Part shown: positions 45,516 to 54,683 of the stretch, piece after piece
Position numbering within the stretch: position 1 is the stretch's first letter
Layout: each line of letters opens with the position of its first letter
Source: Methylobacillus methanolivorans
GTDB lineage: Bacteria > Pseudomonadota > Gammaproteobacteria > Burkholderiales > Methylophilaceae
Length of the DNA: 64,000 nucleotides
NCBI RefSeq assembly: GCF_044751345.1
Contig: NZ_JBIWXY010000001.1
Span: 930,001 to 994,000 of the forward strand
Reading direction: 5' to 3'
The notes under the pieces: generated by a model
What the model was told of the DNA's origin: nothing
The model's input: the letters and a program-made list of their open reading frames with translations, nothing else
The model's database searches: none
Program-made: the position numbers and the translations under genes

Positions 45516-45603
45516 CCGCAGTTAACGGCAATTAACACCAGCCAGCAGCAAAATTTCCACTCACATGTTTCGTCATTATTGTGCCTGAGAGAAAGGAAAT
45601 AAC

Positions 45604-46149
45604 ATGAATGCCCACCGCACCCTAGTCCGCATCCTGATCACCAGTGTATTAACGCTATCCAGCACCTGGGTAAACGCAGAGCCCCCACACCCGGAGGACG
45701 CACCACCTAAAGCAGGCCCAGGATTTGTGCAGGAAACCCCTGGCTTTGGCTTGCCGCCCCATCTCGCCGCATTGGGATTGAGCGAAGCCCAAGAAGATAA
45801 GATTTTTTACATCCTGCATGCAGAAGCGCCTGCAACACGTAACAACTTCAAGCAACAACGCAAGTTGCGTGAAGAAATCGACAAGCTTGTCACCTCCCCC
45901 GGCTTCGATGAGAAGAAAGCAAGGCAATTGAGCACCGAACTAGCCCGCGCTCAAGGCGATGCTATTTTCTCTCGCATCAATACCGAATCCTGCATTCGCG
46001 CCGTGCTCACACCAGAACAACTCATCAAGCTTGATGAAAAACGTGAGCTCGACAAACCACGCCCCGAGGCTCGTCCAGAGCACCACCCACTACCAGCCAG
46101 CAAAGCATGGGAAGGCCGTCCCCGGGATGCAATACTCAAGCAGATGTAG
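45604..46149 (+). CDS. CpxP/Spy-like periplasmic protein (LTXXQ family)
   Basis: A 181-residue exported protein. The signal peptide runs 1-25 (ending WVNA). The mature part starts with a Pro/Gly-rich segment, then has helical LTXXQ-type repeats: LGLSEAQEDKIFYILHAE near 58-75 and LTPEQLIKLDEKRELDKP near 137-153. Proteins of this family bind misfolded proteins or metals and damp the Cpx response. AAAGGAAA lies 5 bp before the ATG. A perfect CpxR-type box lies about 90-100 bp upstream, which supports control by the adjacent cpxR gene. Confidence 0.85.
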   Translation: MNAHRTLVRILITSVLTLSSTWVNAEPPHPEDAPPKAGPGFVQETPGFGLPPHLAALGLSEAQEDKIFYILHAEAPATRNNFKQQRKLREEIDKLVTSPGFDEKKARQLSTELARAQGDAIFSRINTESCIRAVLTPEQLIKLDEKRELDKPRPEARPEHHPLPASKAWEGRPRDAILKQM

Positions 46150-46151
46150 GG

Positions 46152-46176
46152 TTTACATAGCTTTACCCGGCTTTAC
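46152..46176. promoter_or_regulatory. Triple TTTAC array upstream of the EF-hand gene
   Basis: Three TTTAC units at 46152, 46162 and 46172, each separated by 5 bp, a 10-bp period that puts them on one face of the helix. The array lies 2 bp after the CpxP-like stop and 95 bp before the EF-hand ATG. It reads as two overlapping copies of the CpxR-type box. Confidence 0.65.
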
Positions 46177-46271
46177 ACCTCACAGGCAAAACTTGGGCGC
46201 ATCATGTCCGTTAGCAACTCCATGAGCAGGGCAATCGTCCTGCTGGCAACACCAACAATCAGGAGAACAAC

Positions 46272-46874
46272 ATGATCAGTAGTATTTCGGGAAGTGCGTC
46301 CCAGATAGCCAGCTCGATTTTCGGCAAGCTGGATACCAGCAATAAAGGCTATATCGAGCAGGCAGACCTGCAATCGGCACTGAGCAAGATCAATGGCAAT
46401 GATGACAGCAGCGATACTGATGAATTGTTCAGCTCGCTGGATAGCGACAGCGATGGCAAACTGACGGAATCAGAACTCAGCAGCGGCATCAGCAACCTGC
46501 TGAGCGAACTGAACAGCCAGTTCAACAACTCACGCGTGCAAGGCGGTATGCCACCGCCTCCTCCGCCACAAGGCGAAGAAGACGATGAAGGCTATACCCA
46601 AGACGAACTGGAAAGCATTGCCTCCAGCACCAACGACAGCCAACTATCCAGCCTGATGAGCACCATCGCCGCAAACTTCGAGGCAGCGGATACCAACAAA
46701 GATGGCAAGGTAAGCGCGAAAGAAGCCATGGAATATCAGCGCCAGAATGAAGGCAATCAAGCAAAACAACCAGAAGACAACAGCATCAACCGACAAATTG
46801 GGCAATTGATTGCGGCGTATGGAAGTAGTGACGATACCAGTAGCACTAGCAACTCGCTCAGTTTAGCGGCTTAA
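46272..46874 (+). CDS. EF-hand calcium-binding protein
   Basis: A 200-residue acidic protein without a signal peptide. Three canonical EF-hand loops start at D21 (DTSNKGYIEQAD), D57 (DSDSDGKLTESE) and D140 (DTNKDGKVSAKE); a diverged fourth may lie near 103-113. A proline run PPPPPP at 94-99 separates the first pair from the rest, and the tail is Ser/Thr/Asp-rich. It probably binds calcium. CAGGAGA precedes the ATG. Three TTTAC repeats lie upstream, linking it to the Cpx-like regulator. The N-terminus, MISSISGSASQIASSIF, resembles that of other small bacterial EF-hand proteins of unknown role. A terminator follows. Confidence 0.85.
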   Translation: MISSISGSASQIASSIFGKLDTSNKGYIEQADLQSALSKINGNDDSSDTDELFSSLDSDSDGKLTESELSSGISNLLSELNSQFNNSRVQGGMPPPPPPQGEEDDEGYTQDELESIASSTNDSQLSSLMSTIAANFEAADTNKDGKVSAKEAMEYQRQNEGNQAKQPEDNSINRQIGQLIAAYGSSDDTSSTSNSLSLAA

Positions 46875-46886
46875 CATATTAATGTT

Positions 46887-46912
46887 ACAGGCACCGTCAG
46901 GTGCCTGTTGTT
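46887..46912 (+). terminator. Rho-independent terminator after the EF-hand gene
   Basis: ACAGGCACC-GTCA-GGTGCCTGT forms a nine-pair stem with a tetraloop, followed by TGTTT. It separates the EF-hand gene from the convergent gene ending at 46931. Confidence 0.7.
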
Positions 46913-46930
46913 TCGTTATCATTTGACATT

Positions 46931-47497
46931 TTATTCACTCGCAAACGCCTCACACAACATACTCAGCAACGCCCCCAGCATCGGCACCAACTCCTCCTTA
47001 TCGAAAGGCGCTTCTTCATCTGTCGCAGCGATCACAAATGCCATTAGTACTTTCTCAACATCCTGGCGGTAATTCATCCAGTGTTCGGCTTCTGCATCGC
47101 CAATGAGTTGATATTTATGGTTGCCGGATTCGATAATTTCGGCCAGCTCTTCGTTTTCCAGCTCGGCGAACAATGAACGAGCAATGGTGATGGCAGATGC
47201 CTTGTAATCTGGCTCTATGCCCTCTTCACCCAACGGTAGTGTCAGGTAGGTATACACCAGCATGGCATATGCCTGATAGACAGCCAGCATATCGAAGTTT
47301 TCCACGCGTTCATCGGCTGGCGAGCGCCCCGCCTGTTTGATCGCCCGGAAGGTAATGTAACAGGCCAAGTAGGTCGAGGCTTCCAGCGCATCGTAGTCTT
47401 CCAGATTGGTGCTAGGTGGCTCGCCTGCATTGGTGCGGGCCTCATTGAGGCACAGGGCATAAGCCAGGCTTAATCTTTGTGAATAGCGTATTTCCAT
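46931..47497 (-). CDS. Hypothetical helical acidic protein
   Basis: A 188-residue soluble protein with no signal peptide and no recognised domain. It is helical and acidic, with many Glu, Ala, Leu and Tyr residues (YQAYAMLVYTYLTLPLGEEG, LFAELENEELAEII). It lies 53 bp downstream of yheS on the same strand, so it may be co-transcribed with it. Function unknown. Confidence 0.6.
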   Translation of the reverse strand: MEIRYSQRLSLAYALCLNEARTNAGEPPSTNLEDYDALEASTYLACYITFRAIKQAGRSPADERVENFDMLAVYQAYAMLVYTYLTLPLGEEGIEPDYKASAITIARSLFAELENEELAEIIESGNHKYQLIGDAEAEHWMNYRQDVEKVLMAFVIAATDEEAPFDKEELVPMLGALLSMLCEAFASE

Positions 47498-47550
47498 GGT
47501 CTTCCTTTGTACTTCGGTCTTGAATTTAGCTTGAGAATGATGGTTATCTT

Positions 47551-49452
47551 TTAGCTGATTTCCGGCAACGCTTCTAGCTGCTCGTGCAAGCTCAGCCAGC
47601 GTTCTTCCGCCTGGCCCAAATGCTGCTCAAGCTCAGCCTGGCGCTTTTGCAGGTTTAACAAGCGGGTTTTGTCTGCTTCCTGATATAACTCGGGTGCCGC
47701 CAATGCTTGCTCCAGTTGATTTTTCTCTGGTTGCCAGGCCGCCATTTTCTTTTCTATCTGCTCCAGTTCTTTCAGCAGTGGGCGGCGCTCCTGTAATCTG
47801 GCATGGCGCTCGGCCTTGCTTTGCGCCCGGGCATTAGGCACGGCTTCTGGCTTGGACTTTTCCTCTTCAGCTTTGTCTCGCAGGCGTTGCTCATTAAGCC
47901 AATTCCGGTAATCTTCCAGATCACCTTCAAACTCCTGCACCTTGCCATCAGCCACCAGCAGGAAGCGATCGCAGGTAGCACGCAGCAAGGCACGATCATG
48001 TGACACCAGCACCATACCGCCCTGGTAATCCTGCAACGCCATGGTCAGGGCATGGCGCATTTCCAAATCAAGGTGGTTGGTTGGCTCGTCCAACAGTAAA
48101 AGGTTAGGACGTTGCCAGATCAACAATGCCAATGCCAACCTGGATTTTTCCCCACCGGAAAACGCGCCCACGGCACTGGTCGCCATATCGCCACGGAAAT
48201 CAAAGCCTCCAAGATAGTTGCGGTGCTCTTGCTCGCGTGTTTCCGGGTCCAGCCGCAGCATGTGCTGCAAGGGTGATTCGTCAGGTCGCAGTTGTTCCAG
48301 TTGATGCTGGGCAAAGTAGCCAAGACGCAAATCTTTGCCTTCCACGCGCTTGCCTTGCAGCGGTGCCATAGTATTGGCGAGTAACTTGATGAGGGTAGAT
48401 TTACCCGCACCATTGCGGCCCAGTAAGCCAACTCGCTCACCAGGGCGCAAGGTCAGCATGATGTGCTGCAAGATGATGGTAGATTGATAGCCAGCATCGG
48501 CTTGATCTAACACCAGCAATGGGTCTGGCGCGGAAAGCGGAGCACGAAAGCTGAAACTGAACGGGCTATCCACGTGCGCCGCATTGATCATCTCCATGCG
48601 CTCCAAGGCTTTGATACGGCTTTGCGCTTGTCGTGCCTTGGTTGCCTGGGCGCGAAAACGGTCAATGTATTTATGCAAGTGCGCCACTTCGCGCTGCTGA
48701 CGTTCATAGCTGGCCTGTTGCTGCACTAGACGCTCGGCACGCTGGCGCTCGAAATCTGAATAGCCACCGCGATACAGGGTGAGCTTCTGCTGCTCGATAT
48801 GCGCGATGTGGTTAACGATGGCATCGAGAAAATCGCGATCATGCGAGATCAGCAGCAAGGTGCCGCGATAATCCTTGAGCCAGTTTTCCAGCCAGATCAC
48901 GGCATCAAGATCAAGGTGGTTGGTGGGCTCGTCTAGTAGCAGCAAATCAGAACGACACATCAAGGCCCGCGCCAGGTTGAGCCGCACGCGCCAGCCACCA
49001 GAGAAATCAGACACAGGCCGTGCCAGATCAGCAGAGCCAAAACCCAGGCCATGCAGCAACTCTGCCGCTCGGGCGCGTGCAGAATAGCCATCAATCTCTC
49101 CCAGGCGAGCATATAACTCCCCGACCCTCTCGCCCTCGCCTGCCGCTTCGGCCTCACGTAGCTGGGCCTCAACCTGGCGTAGTTCAACGTCGCCATCAAG
49201 CGTGAACTCTATCGCTGCATCGGCCAGTGCCGGGGTTTCCTGGGCAACATGGGCGATGGTCCAGTGGGCCGGTATCTCCAGCTCACCCGATTCGGGATGC
49301 AACTCCCCGCGCAACATGGCAAATACGCTGGACTTTCCTGCGCCATTGGCGCCGGTCAGGCCGACCTTGTGGCCTGGATGAAGCTGGAAGCTTGCGCCTT
49401 CAATCAGGCACTTTACGCCACGGTACAATTTGATGTTTTTAAGCTGAATCAA
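47551..49452 (-). CDS. yheS: ABC-F ATPase, YheS type
   Basis: A 633-residue ABC-F protein with two ATPase halves and no membrane segments. Walker A is GANGAGKSS and GRNGAGKSTLIKLL; signature motifs are SDFSGGWRVRLNLARAL and SGGEKSRLALALL; Walker B is LLLLDEPTNHLDL twice. The linker (SYERQQREVAHLHKYIDRFRAQ) matches YheS. The C-terminal coiled coil is rich in Glu, Arg and Gln. ABC-F proteins act on ribosomes as translation factors. The start is TTG at 49452; an in-frame stop lies just upstream, and no ATG is available. Confidence 0.93.
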   Translation of the reverse strand: MIQLKNIKLYRGVKCLIEGASFQLHPGHKVGLTGANGAGKSSVFAMLRGELHPESGELEIPAHWTIAHVAQETPALADAAIEFTLDGDVELRQVEAQLREAEAAGEGERVGELYARLGEIDGYSARARAAELLHGLGFGSADLARPVSDFSGGWRVRLNLARALMCRSDLLLLDEPTNHLDLDAVIWLENWLKDYRGTLLLISHDRDFLDAIVNHIAHIEQQKLTLYRGGYSDFERQRAERLVQQQASYERQQREVAHLHKYIDRFRAQATKARQAQSRIKALERMEMINAAHVDSPFSFSFRAPLSAPDPLLVLDQADAGYQSTIILQHIMLTLRPGERVGLLGRNGAGKSTLIKLLANTMAPLQGKRVEGKDLRLGYFAQHQLEQLRPDESPLQHMLRLDPETREQEHRNYLGGFDFRGDMATSAVGAFSGGEKSRLALALLIWQRPNLLLLDEPTNHLDLEMRHALTMALQDYQGGMVLVSHDRALLRATCDRFLLVADGKVQEFEGDLEDYRNWLNEQRLRDKAEEEKSKPEAVPNARAQSKAERHARLQERRPLLKELEQIEKKMAAWQPEKNQLEQALAAPELYQEADKTRLLNLQKRQAELEQHLGQAEERWLSLHEQLEALPEIS

Positions 49453-49569
49453 GAATGTCTACTCAATTAATGGACAAGGGGAAGAGAGGTTGCTCGCGGA
49501 ACAATCAGGCAATATTTTGTGAACAATTGTTATTGTAAGCTAAACCTGGCAACTTTCGCCCTTCAAGCG

Positions 49570-49598
49570 TTGACCAACACCCGTGCCAATGAAATACT
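49570..49598 (+). promoter_or_regulatory. Candidate sigma-70 promoter for yhdP
   Basis: TTGACC, a 17-bp spacer and AATACT, 74 bp before the yhdP ATG. It is the best match seen in the 219-bp yheS-yhdP intergenic region. Confidence 0.4.
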
Positions 49599-49671
49599 TC
49601 GGCATACTGATAAATATATAGCTCACAGGCACAAATCGTGCGGCTTCCGGCGATGATGATGCAATAAAGAT

Positions 49672-52600
49672 ATGGTCAAAAAGTCCCTGCTATGGTGTTA
49701 CCGCACCACCCTCGCCCTGCTATGGTTTGCCATCATTGCATTCTCGATTATCGTCCTTGGCTTGCGCTACCTGATCCTGCCCAATATCGGCGATTACCGC
49801 GAACGCATTGCAGCCAAGGTAAGCACCGTTCTCGGCCAGACCGTGACTATCCAAGACCTACATGCCAGCTGGAATGGTCTTAACCCGCATCTCTCATTGC
49901 GCAATATCGATATTTACGATGCCGACCACCGCGTCGCATTGTCCTTTCAGCACATTGAAGCCAGCGTCTCTTGGCTCAGCATCCCCTTGCTGGAACCACG
50001 CCTCAGCTCATTGATCATTCATGATCCCGCGTTGAGCATACGCCGCGAGGAAGATGGCACGATCTATGTCGCTGGCATGGCGACCAATGGGCCATCCAGA
50101 CCGGAATTTGCTAATTGGTTGCTACGGCAAGCCAACATTGATGTACGCAATGCCAGCATCACCTGGCATGATGAATTGCGCAAAGCCCCTGCCCTCAGCC
50201 TAGATCAACTCAACCTGCATATCGAAAACCCGGCATGGAGCAGCCTGATCGGGCACCATCGTTTTGGCTTGCAAGCGATCCCGTCGGTCGCAGCCTCGGG
50301 GCCAATAGATGTGCGCGGCAACCTTTATGGCAAGGATATCGGCCAGCCTGATGACTGGCGTGGCACCTTGTATGCCCATGCCGATGGCACCGACATTGCC
50401 GCATGGCGTCAATGGTTGCCCACAAACCTGATCGACATCCGCCAAGGCTATGGTGCCATGCGTGCGTGGCTGGAATTTGCCAATGGCGCGCCAAGAAAAC
50501 TCACCAGTGATGTCATCCTGCACAATGTTGTCAGCCATATCATCAAGGATCAACCAGAAGCCCGTTTACAACAGCTATCCGGCAGGTTGCAGTGGATCAA
50601 GCACAAGGATGGCCAGGAGCTGACTGCCGATAGGCTCAAGATAGTCACGCCAAATGGCCTGGATATGCAGAATGGCACCATCGCACTGCGTGAGCGTCAT
50701 GCAGGTGAGCAACAAACATTGGAAGGTAATGTCGCGCTGGATGACATTTCACTGCCATCTGCGTATTTGCTTGCCTCCCACCTGCCACTACCTGGCAAAC
50801 TCAAGCAAACCCTGGAAGAAATCAAGCCAGTAGGCGAGTTACACAAGCTCAATATGGCCTGGACCAGTCATGGCGGGTTTCCGGAAAAGTATAAATTGAG
50901 TACCCAGTTCAGCGATCTGGGCATGCGCCCTTATATGCATATCCCCGGCTTCAAGCAATTGAGTGGCAGCATCAATGCTGACCAGGATGGTGGCAACCTG
51001 ACGCTTAGCTCGCGCAATGCCGAGCTTGAGTTCAAGGATATCCTGCGCTGGCCATTGCCTGCGGACAAGCTCACCGGCCAGGTGAAGTGGAAAACCAATG
51101 ACGGCAAACCGGAAATCCGCGTCAGCAACCTCAATATTTCCAACCGTCACCTGGCTGGTGCCATTAATGCAAACTTCCAGCACAACCCAACGCAGGGCGA
51201 TATGCTGGAGCTAGTAGGCAAGCTTAATCGTGTGAATGGGGAGTATGCCCGCTTCTATTTCCCATTGATTCTGGGCGAGCAGACTTTGTCGTGGTTGGAC
51301 ACATCCATCCTTGCCGGCAAGAGTGAGGATGTTAGCGTCATCATCAAAGGCAATCTGCGCGAATTTCCTTTTGATGGCAACAAAAACGGCTTGTTCCAAG
51401 TTAAGGCCAAGATTCATGATGGCCAGCTGAAGTTTGCCCCCGAGTGGCCAAAGATCGATAACATCGCCCTCGATATGCTGTTTGAAGGCAATCGCATGGA
51501 GTTAAATGCCAACAAGGGCAATACACTAGGCACACAAGTCATCAAGAGCCAGGTCGTGATTCCTAACCTGGCTTCCCATCAGCCCATCCTGAGCGTAGTC
51601 AGCGAAGGCCAAGGCCCCATCAGCAATGGCATCCAATATCTCAACTCCAGCCCGCTGGTCGAGATTGTGGGTGGATTCACGAAGGGCCTGGAAACCAGTG
51701 GCAATGGTAAGTTGGCACTGGATTTGCAGATTCCACTGAATGATGTCGATGCGACCAAGGTCAAGGGTAGCTACACTATCATCAATGGCAGCCTATCGAG
51801 CGATGACACCCCACCATTGACACGCATCAATGGCAAACTTGATTTCACTGAAAGTGGCCTGCGTGGGCAAAATATCGGCACCTGGGTCTATGGCGGGCCA
51901 GCACAAGTCAGCCTGAGCTCAGGCAAGGATAAGTCGGTGCGCATCAGTGCACGTGGGCAAGTCAGTGATGCTGGTTTGCGCTCCAGCTTTGACACGGGCA
52001 TATTTGACAGGATATTTGGCACGGCAGATTGGACTGGCAATATCAATGCCAGCCCCAATGGCGTGGATATCCTGATCAATTCCACCCTGCAAGGCATGAC
52101 CTCCAGCCTGCCCTTCCCACTCAACAAGGCCATGAACGACAATGTGCCTTTGCGCATTGAGCGTAAACAACCCAACCCCAATCGGGACAATATTAGCGTC
52201 AACTATGGCAGCAATCTGGGTGCAGTGTTTGTGCGTACCAAGCAAGGTAATGGCAACTGGCAGGTTGAACGTGGCGATATTGGCCTGAACGTCACCCCAG
52301 CGCTGCCACAACAGCCCGGCATCAGCGTACATGGCAAGATGGATCTACTTGATGTAGACGAATGGCGCGAACTCGCCAGCAGTACCAAGGGCAAGAACCA
52401 GCAAGCCAACGATAGCGTCAATATCAGCAAGGTAGACCTTGCTATCAACAAGCTGGATGTGTTTGACCGCCGTATCAATGACCTCAAGCTCAGCGCCACG
52501 GCGATCAAGGATGGCTGGCAAATGCAGGCACAAAGCAAGGAGCTGACCGGGGATATTCAATGGCTAAGCCAAGGTAACGGCAAAGTGCTGGCCCGCCTCA

Positions 52601-53526
52601 AGCGCCTGAGCATTCCATCTTCTACTCCAGATACTGCACAGTTGCGCACTCAAGGCCAATTCAGCCAACAAAGCAATGTCAGCGAATACCCTTCGCTGGA
52701 TATCGTAGCCGAGAGTTTTGAATATGGCACCAAGCAACTAGGCAAGCTGGAGTTGCTTGCCAACGAGCACAATAATGACTGGAGCATTGAAAAGCTACGC
52801 ATTTCCTCCCCTGAAAGCGAGCTCAATGCCGATGGCGAATGGCACAACTGGAAGCGCACGCCTAACACTCGCCTCAACATTAATTGGAAAATCGCCAATG
52901 TCGGCAAGACCCTGGAGCGCTTTGGCTACCCCAATGCCATCAAGGATGGCAACGCCAACCTCACCGGCCAACTCAAGTGGCCAGGTAGCCCGCATGATTT
53001 TGAGACCACCCGGTTAAGCGGCGACTTGCAGCTGGATGTACGCAAAGGCCAGATTCTCAAGATACAGCCTGGCGTTGGTCGCTTGTTCAGCGTATTGACA
53101 TTGCAGAACCTGCCGCGCCGCCTCACCTTTGATTTCCGTGATGTATTCAGCAGTGGATTTGCCTTTGACAAGATTGGCGCCAATGTCCGTATCGATAATG
53201 GCATCATGCGCAGCGACGACTTCCGCCTGGAAGGCCCGACTGCACTAGTACAAATGACAGGCGAAACCGACCTGCAAAAGGAAACCCAGCACCTCAAGGT
53301 CAAGGTAACACCGTATGTCAGCGACAGCCTGTCGATTGCAGCACTGGCAGGTGGCCCCGTGGTAGGTGCCGCCACTTATATTGCCCAAAAGCTGTTGAAA
53401 GACCCCTTGAACCAGATTGCCTCATCAGAGTATGAGTTTGTCGGCACCTGGGACAACCCGGTTGAAATCAAGGCAGGCAGCAAGCGTGACAATAACAACC
53501 AAGCACCTCTGCCACTGGGGCGATGA
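49672..53526 (+). CDS. yhdP: YhdP-type AsmA-like envelope protein
   Basis: A 1284-residue protein anchored by one N-terminal helix (LALLWFAIIAFSIIVLGLRY) with a long periplasmic beta-rich part. It has the TIGR02099/DUF3971 layout: IGDYRERIAAKVSTVLGQ just after the helix, and the C-terminal AsmA-type segment with SSGFAFDKIGANVRIDNGIM and TPYVSDSLSIAALAGGPVVG. YhdP-type proteins help carry phospholipid between the membranes. It is the first gene of the yhdP-nit-tldD run. Confidence 0.93.
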   Translation: MVKKSLLWCYRTTLALLWFAIIAFSIIVLGLRYLILPNIGDYRERIAAKVSTVLGQTVTIQDLHASWNGLNPHLSLRNIDIYDADHRVALSFQHIEASVSWLSIPLLEPRLSSLIIHDPALSIRREEDGTIYVAGMATNGPSRPEFANWLLRQANIDVRNASITWHDELRKAPALSLDQLNLHIENPAWSSLIGHHRFGLQAIPSVAASGPIDVRGNLYGKDIGQPDDWRGTLYAHADGTDIAAWRQWLPTNLIDIRQGYGAMRAWLEFANGAPRKLTSDVILHNVVSHIIKDQPEARLQQLSGRLQWIKHKDGQELTADRLKIVTPNGLDMQNGTIALRERHAGEQQTLEGNVALDDISLPSAYLLASHLPLPGKLKQTLEEIKPVGELHKLNMAWTSHGGFPEKYKLSTQFSDLGMRPYMHIPGFKQLSGSINADQDGGNLTLSSRNAELEFKDILRWPLPADKLTGQVKWKTNDGKPEIRVSNLNISNRHLAGAINANFQHNPTQGDMLELVGKLNRVNGEYARFYFPLILGEQTLSWLDTSILAGKSEDVSVIIKGNLREFPFDGNKNGLFQVKAKIHDGQLKFAPEWPKIDNIALDMLFEGNRMELNANKGNTLGTQVIKSQVVIPNLASHQPILSVVSEGQGPISNGIQYLNSSPLVEIVGGFTKGLETSGNGKLALDLQIPLNDVDATKVKGSYTIINGSLSSDDTPPLTRINGKLDFTESGLRGQNIGTWVYGGPAQVSLSSGKDKSVRISARGQVSDAGLRSSFDTGIFDRIFGTADWTGNINASPNGVDILINSTLQGMTSSLPFPLNKAMNDNVPLRIERKQPNPNRDNISVNYGSNLGAVFVRTKQGNGNWQVERGDIGLNVTPALPQQPGISVHGKMDLLDVDEWRELASSTKGKNQQANDSVNISKVDLAINKLDVFDRRINDLKLSATAIKDGWQMQAQSKELTGDIQWLSQGNGKVLARLKRLSIPSSTPDTAQLRTQGQFSQQSNVSEYPSLDIVAESFEYGTKQLGKLELLANEHNNDWSIEKLRISSPESELNADGEWHNWKRTPNTRLNINWKIANVGKTLERFGYPNAIKDGNANLTGQLKWPGSPHDFETTRLSGDLQLDVRKGQILKIQPGVGRLFSVLTLQNLPRRLTFDFRDVFSSGFAFDKIGANVRIDNGIMRSDDFRLEGPTALVQMTGETDLQKETQHLKVKVTPYVSDSLSIAALAGGPVVGAATYIAQKLLKDPLNQIASSEYEFVGTWDNPVEIKAGSKRDNNNQAPLPLGR

Positions 53527-53593
53527 GTTGATGCCCCTCGTATAAATGCAACAAACTGACCCGATAATTCGTCATCCGTCCGGAAAATAAAAC

Positions 53594-54451
53594 ATGGCCA
53601 TCAAATCAAGAGAAAAAGTTGCCAAGAGCAAAGCCAAGAACTCGATCCCTGGCATTAATCGTATTGCAGCCATCCAGATGGCCTCTGGCCCTTACGTTGC
53701 TGCCAACCTGAGCGAGGCCGAGCGCCTGATCGAAATTGCCGTCAATATGGGAGCAAAGCTGATCGCCCTGCCAGAATATTTTGCCATTATGGGCATCAAA
53801 GATACTGATAAGGTTGCCGTCCGTGAAAAAGAAGGCAGTGGCCCTATCCAGCGTTTTCTTGCCAAAACGGCCAAGAAGCACCAAGTATGGATCATCGGTG
53901 GCTCGGTGCCAATGGAGTCTGATAATCCAGACAAGGTACGTAACGCCTGCCTGGTCTACGACGACAAGGGCAAACAGGTAGCACGTTATGACAAGATCCA
54001 CCTGTTTGGCTTTGAGCAAGGCCAGGAGCATTACCAGGAAAAGAAAACCATAGAGCCTGGCGATGCCGTTGTGACGGTAGATACACCTTTCGGCAAGCTC
54101 GGCCTTTCTATCTGCTATGACTTACGCTTCCCCGAGCTTTACCGCGCCATGGGCGATGTCGATATCATCGCCGTGCCGTCTGCCTTCACCGAAACCACCG
54201 GCAAAGCCCATTGGGAAACACTGATCCGTGCCCGTGCCATCGAGAATCTCTGTTACGTGATCGCGCCCGGTCAAGGCGGCTACCACGCCTCGGGGCGCGA
54301 AACCCATGGCAACAGCATGATCGTGGACCCTTGGGGTGTCGTACAGGACAGGCTACCTCGTGGCTCAGGGGTCGTGATTTCATCCATCAACACCGCCTAT
54401 CTCAAGAGCCTGCGCAAAAGCCTGCCGGCATTGAAGCACCGCAAGCTATAA
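53594..54451 (+). CDS. Nitrilase-family amidase (Nit type)
   Basis: A 285-residue carbon-nitrogen hydrolase. The catalytic triad is visible: Glu in LIALPEYFAIMG, Lys in ARYDKIHLFGF and Cys in LSICYDLRFPELYRAMG. The YDKIHLF and CYDLRFPELYR forms match the Nit1-like group, which hydrolyses deaminated glutathione, so metabolite repair is the likely role. A basic N-terminal extension (KSREKVAKSKAKNS) precedes the domain. It lies 67 bp after yhdP and before tldD, an order common in betaproteobacteria. Confidence 0.88.
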   Translation: MAIKSREKVAKSKAKNSIPGINRIAAIQMASGPYVAANLSEAERLIEIAVNMGAKLIALPEYFAIMGIKDTDKVAVREKEGSGPIQRFLAKTAKKHQVWIIGGSVPMESDNPDKVRNACLVYDDKGKQVARYDKIHLFGFEQGQEHYQEKKTIEPGDAVVTVDTPFGKLGLSICYDLRFPELYRAMGDVDIIAVPSAFTETTGKAHWETLIRARAIENLCYVIAPGQGGYHASGRETHGNSMIVDPWGVVQDRLPRGSGVVISSINTAYLKSLRKSLPALKHRKL

Positions 54452-54683
54452 AGCCATCGCGACCCGGTTCTGGCATCGTTGCCCTGCCTTGTATCACCAC
54501 AGGTCATGCGGGCAGAGCAACTAGCCAGAAGCGCACCAATGTTGTTGGTTGATACGACTATCTGGCTTGAAAAAAGCGCTGATCTACTCCATCTATTAAG
54601 CATCATTTACAGAAAATACTTATGTTCCGTCATCCCAACGCACTGTTATGATGGAATCCATGCAACTTGGAAGACGCTTTACC

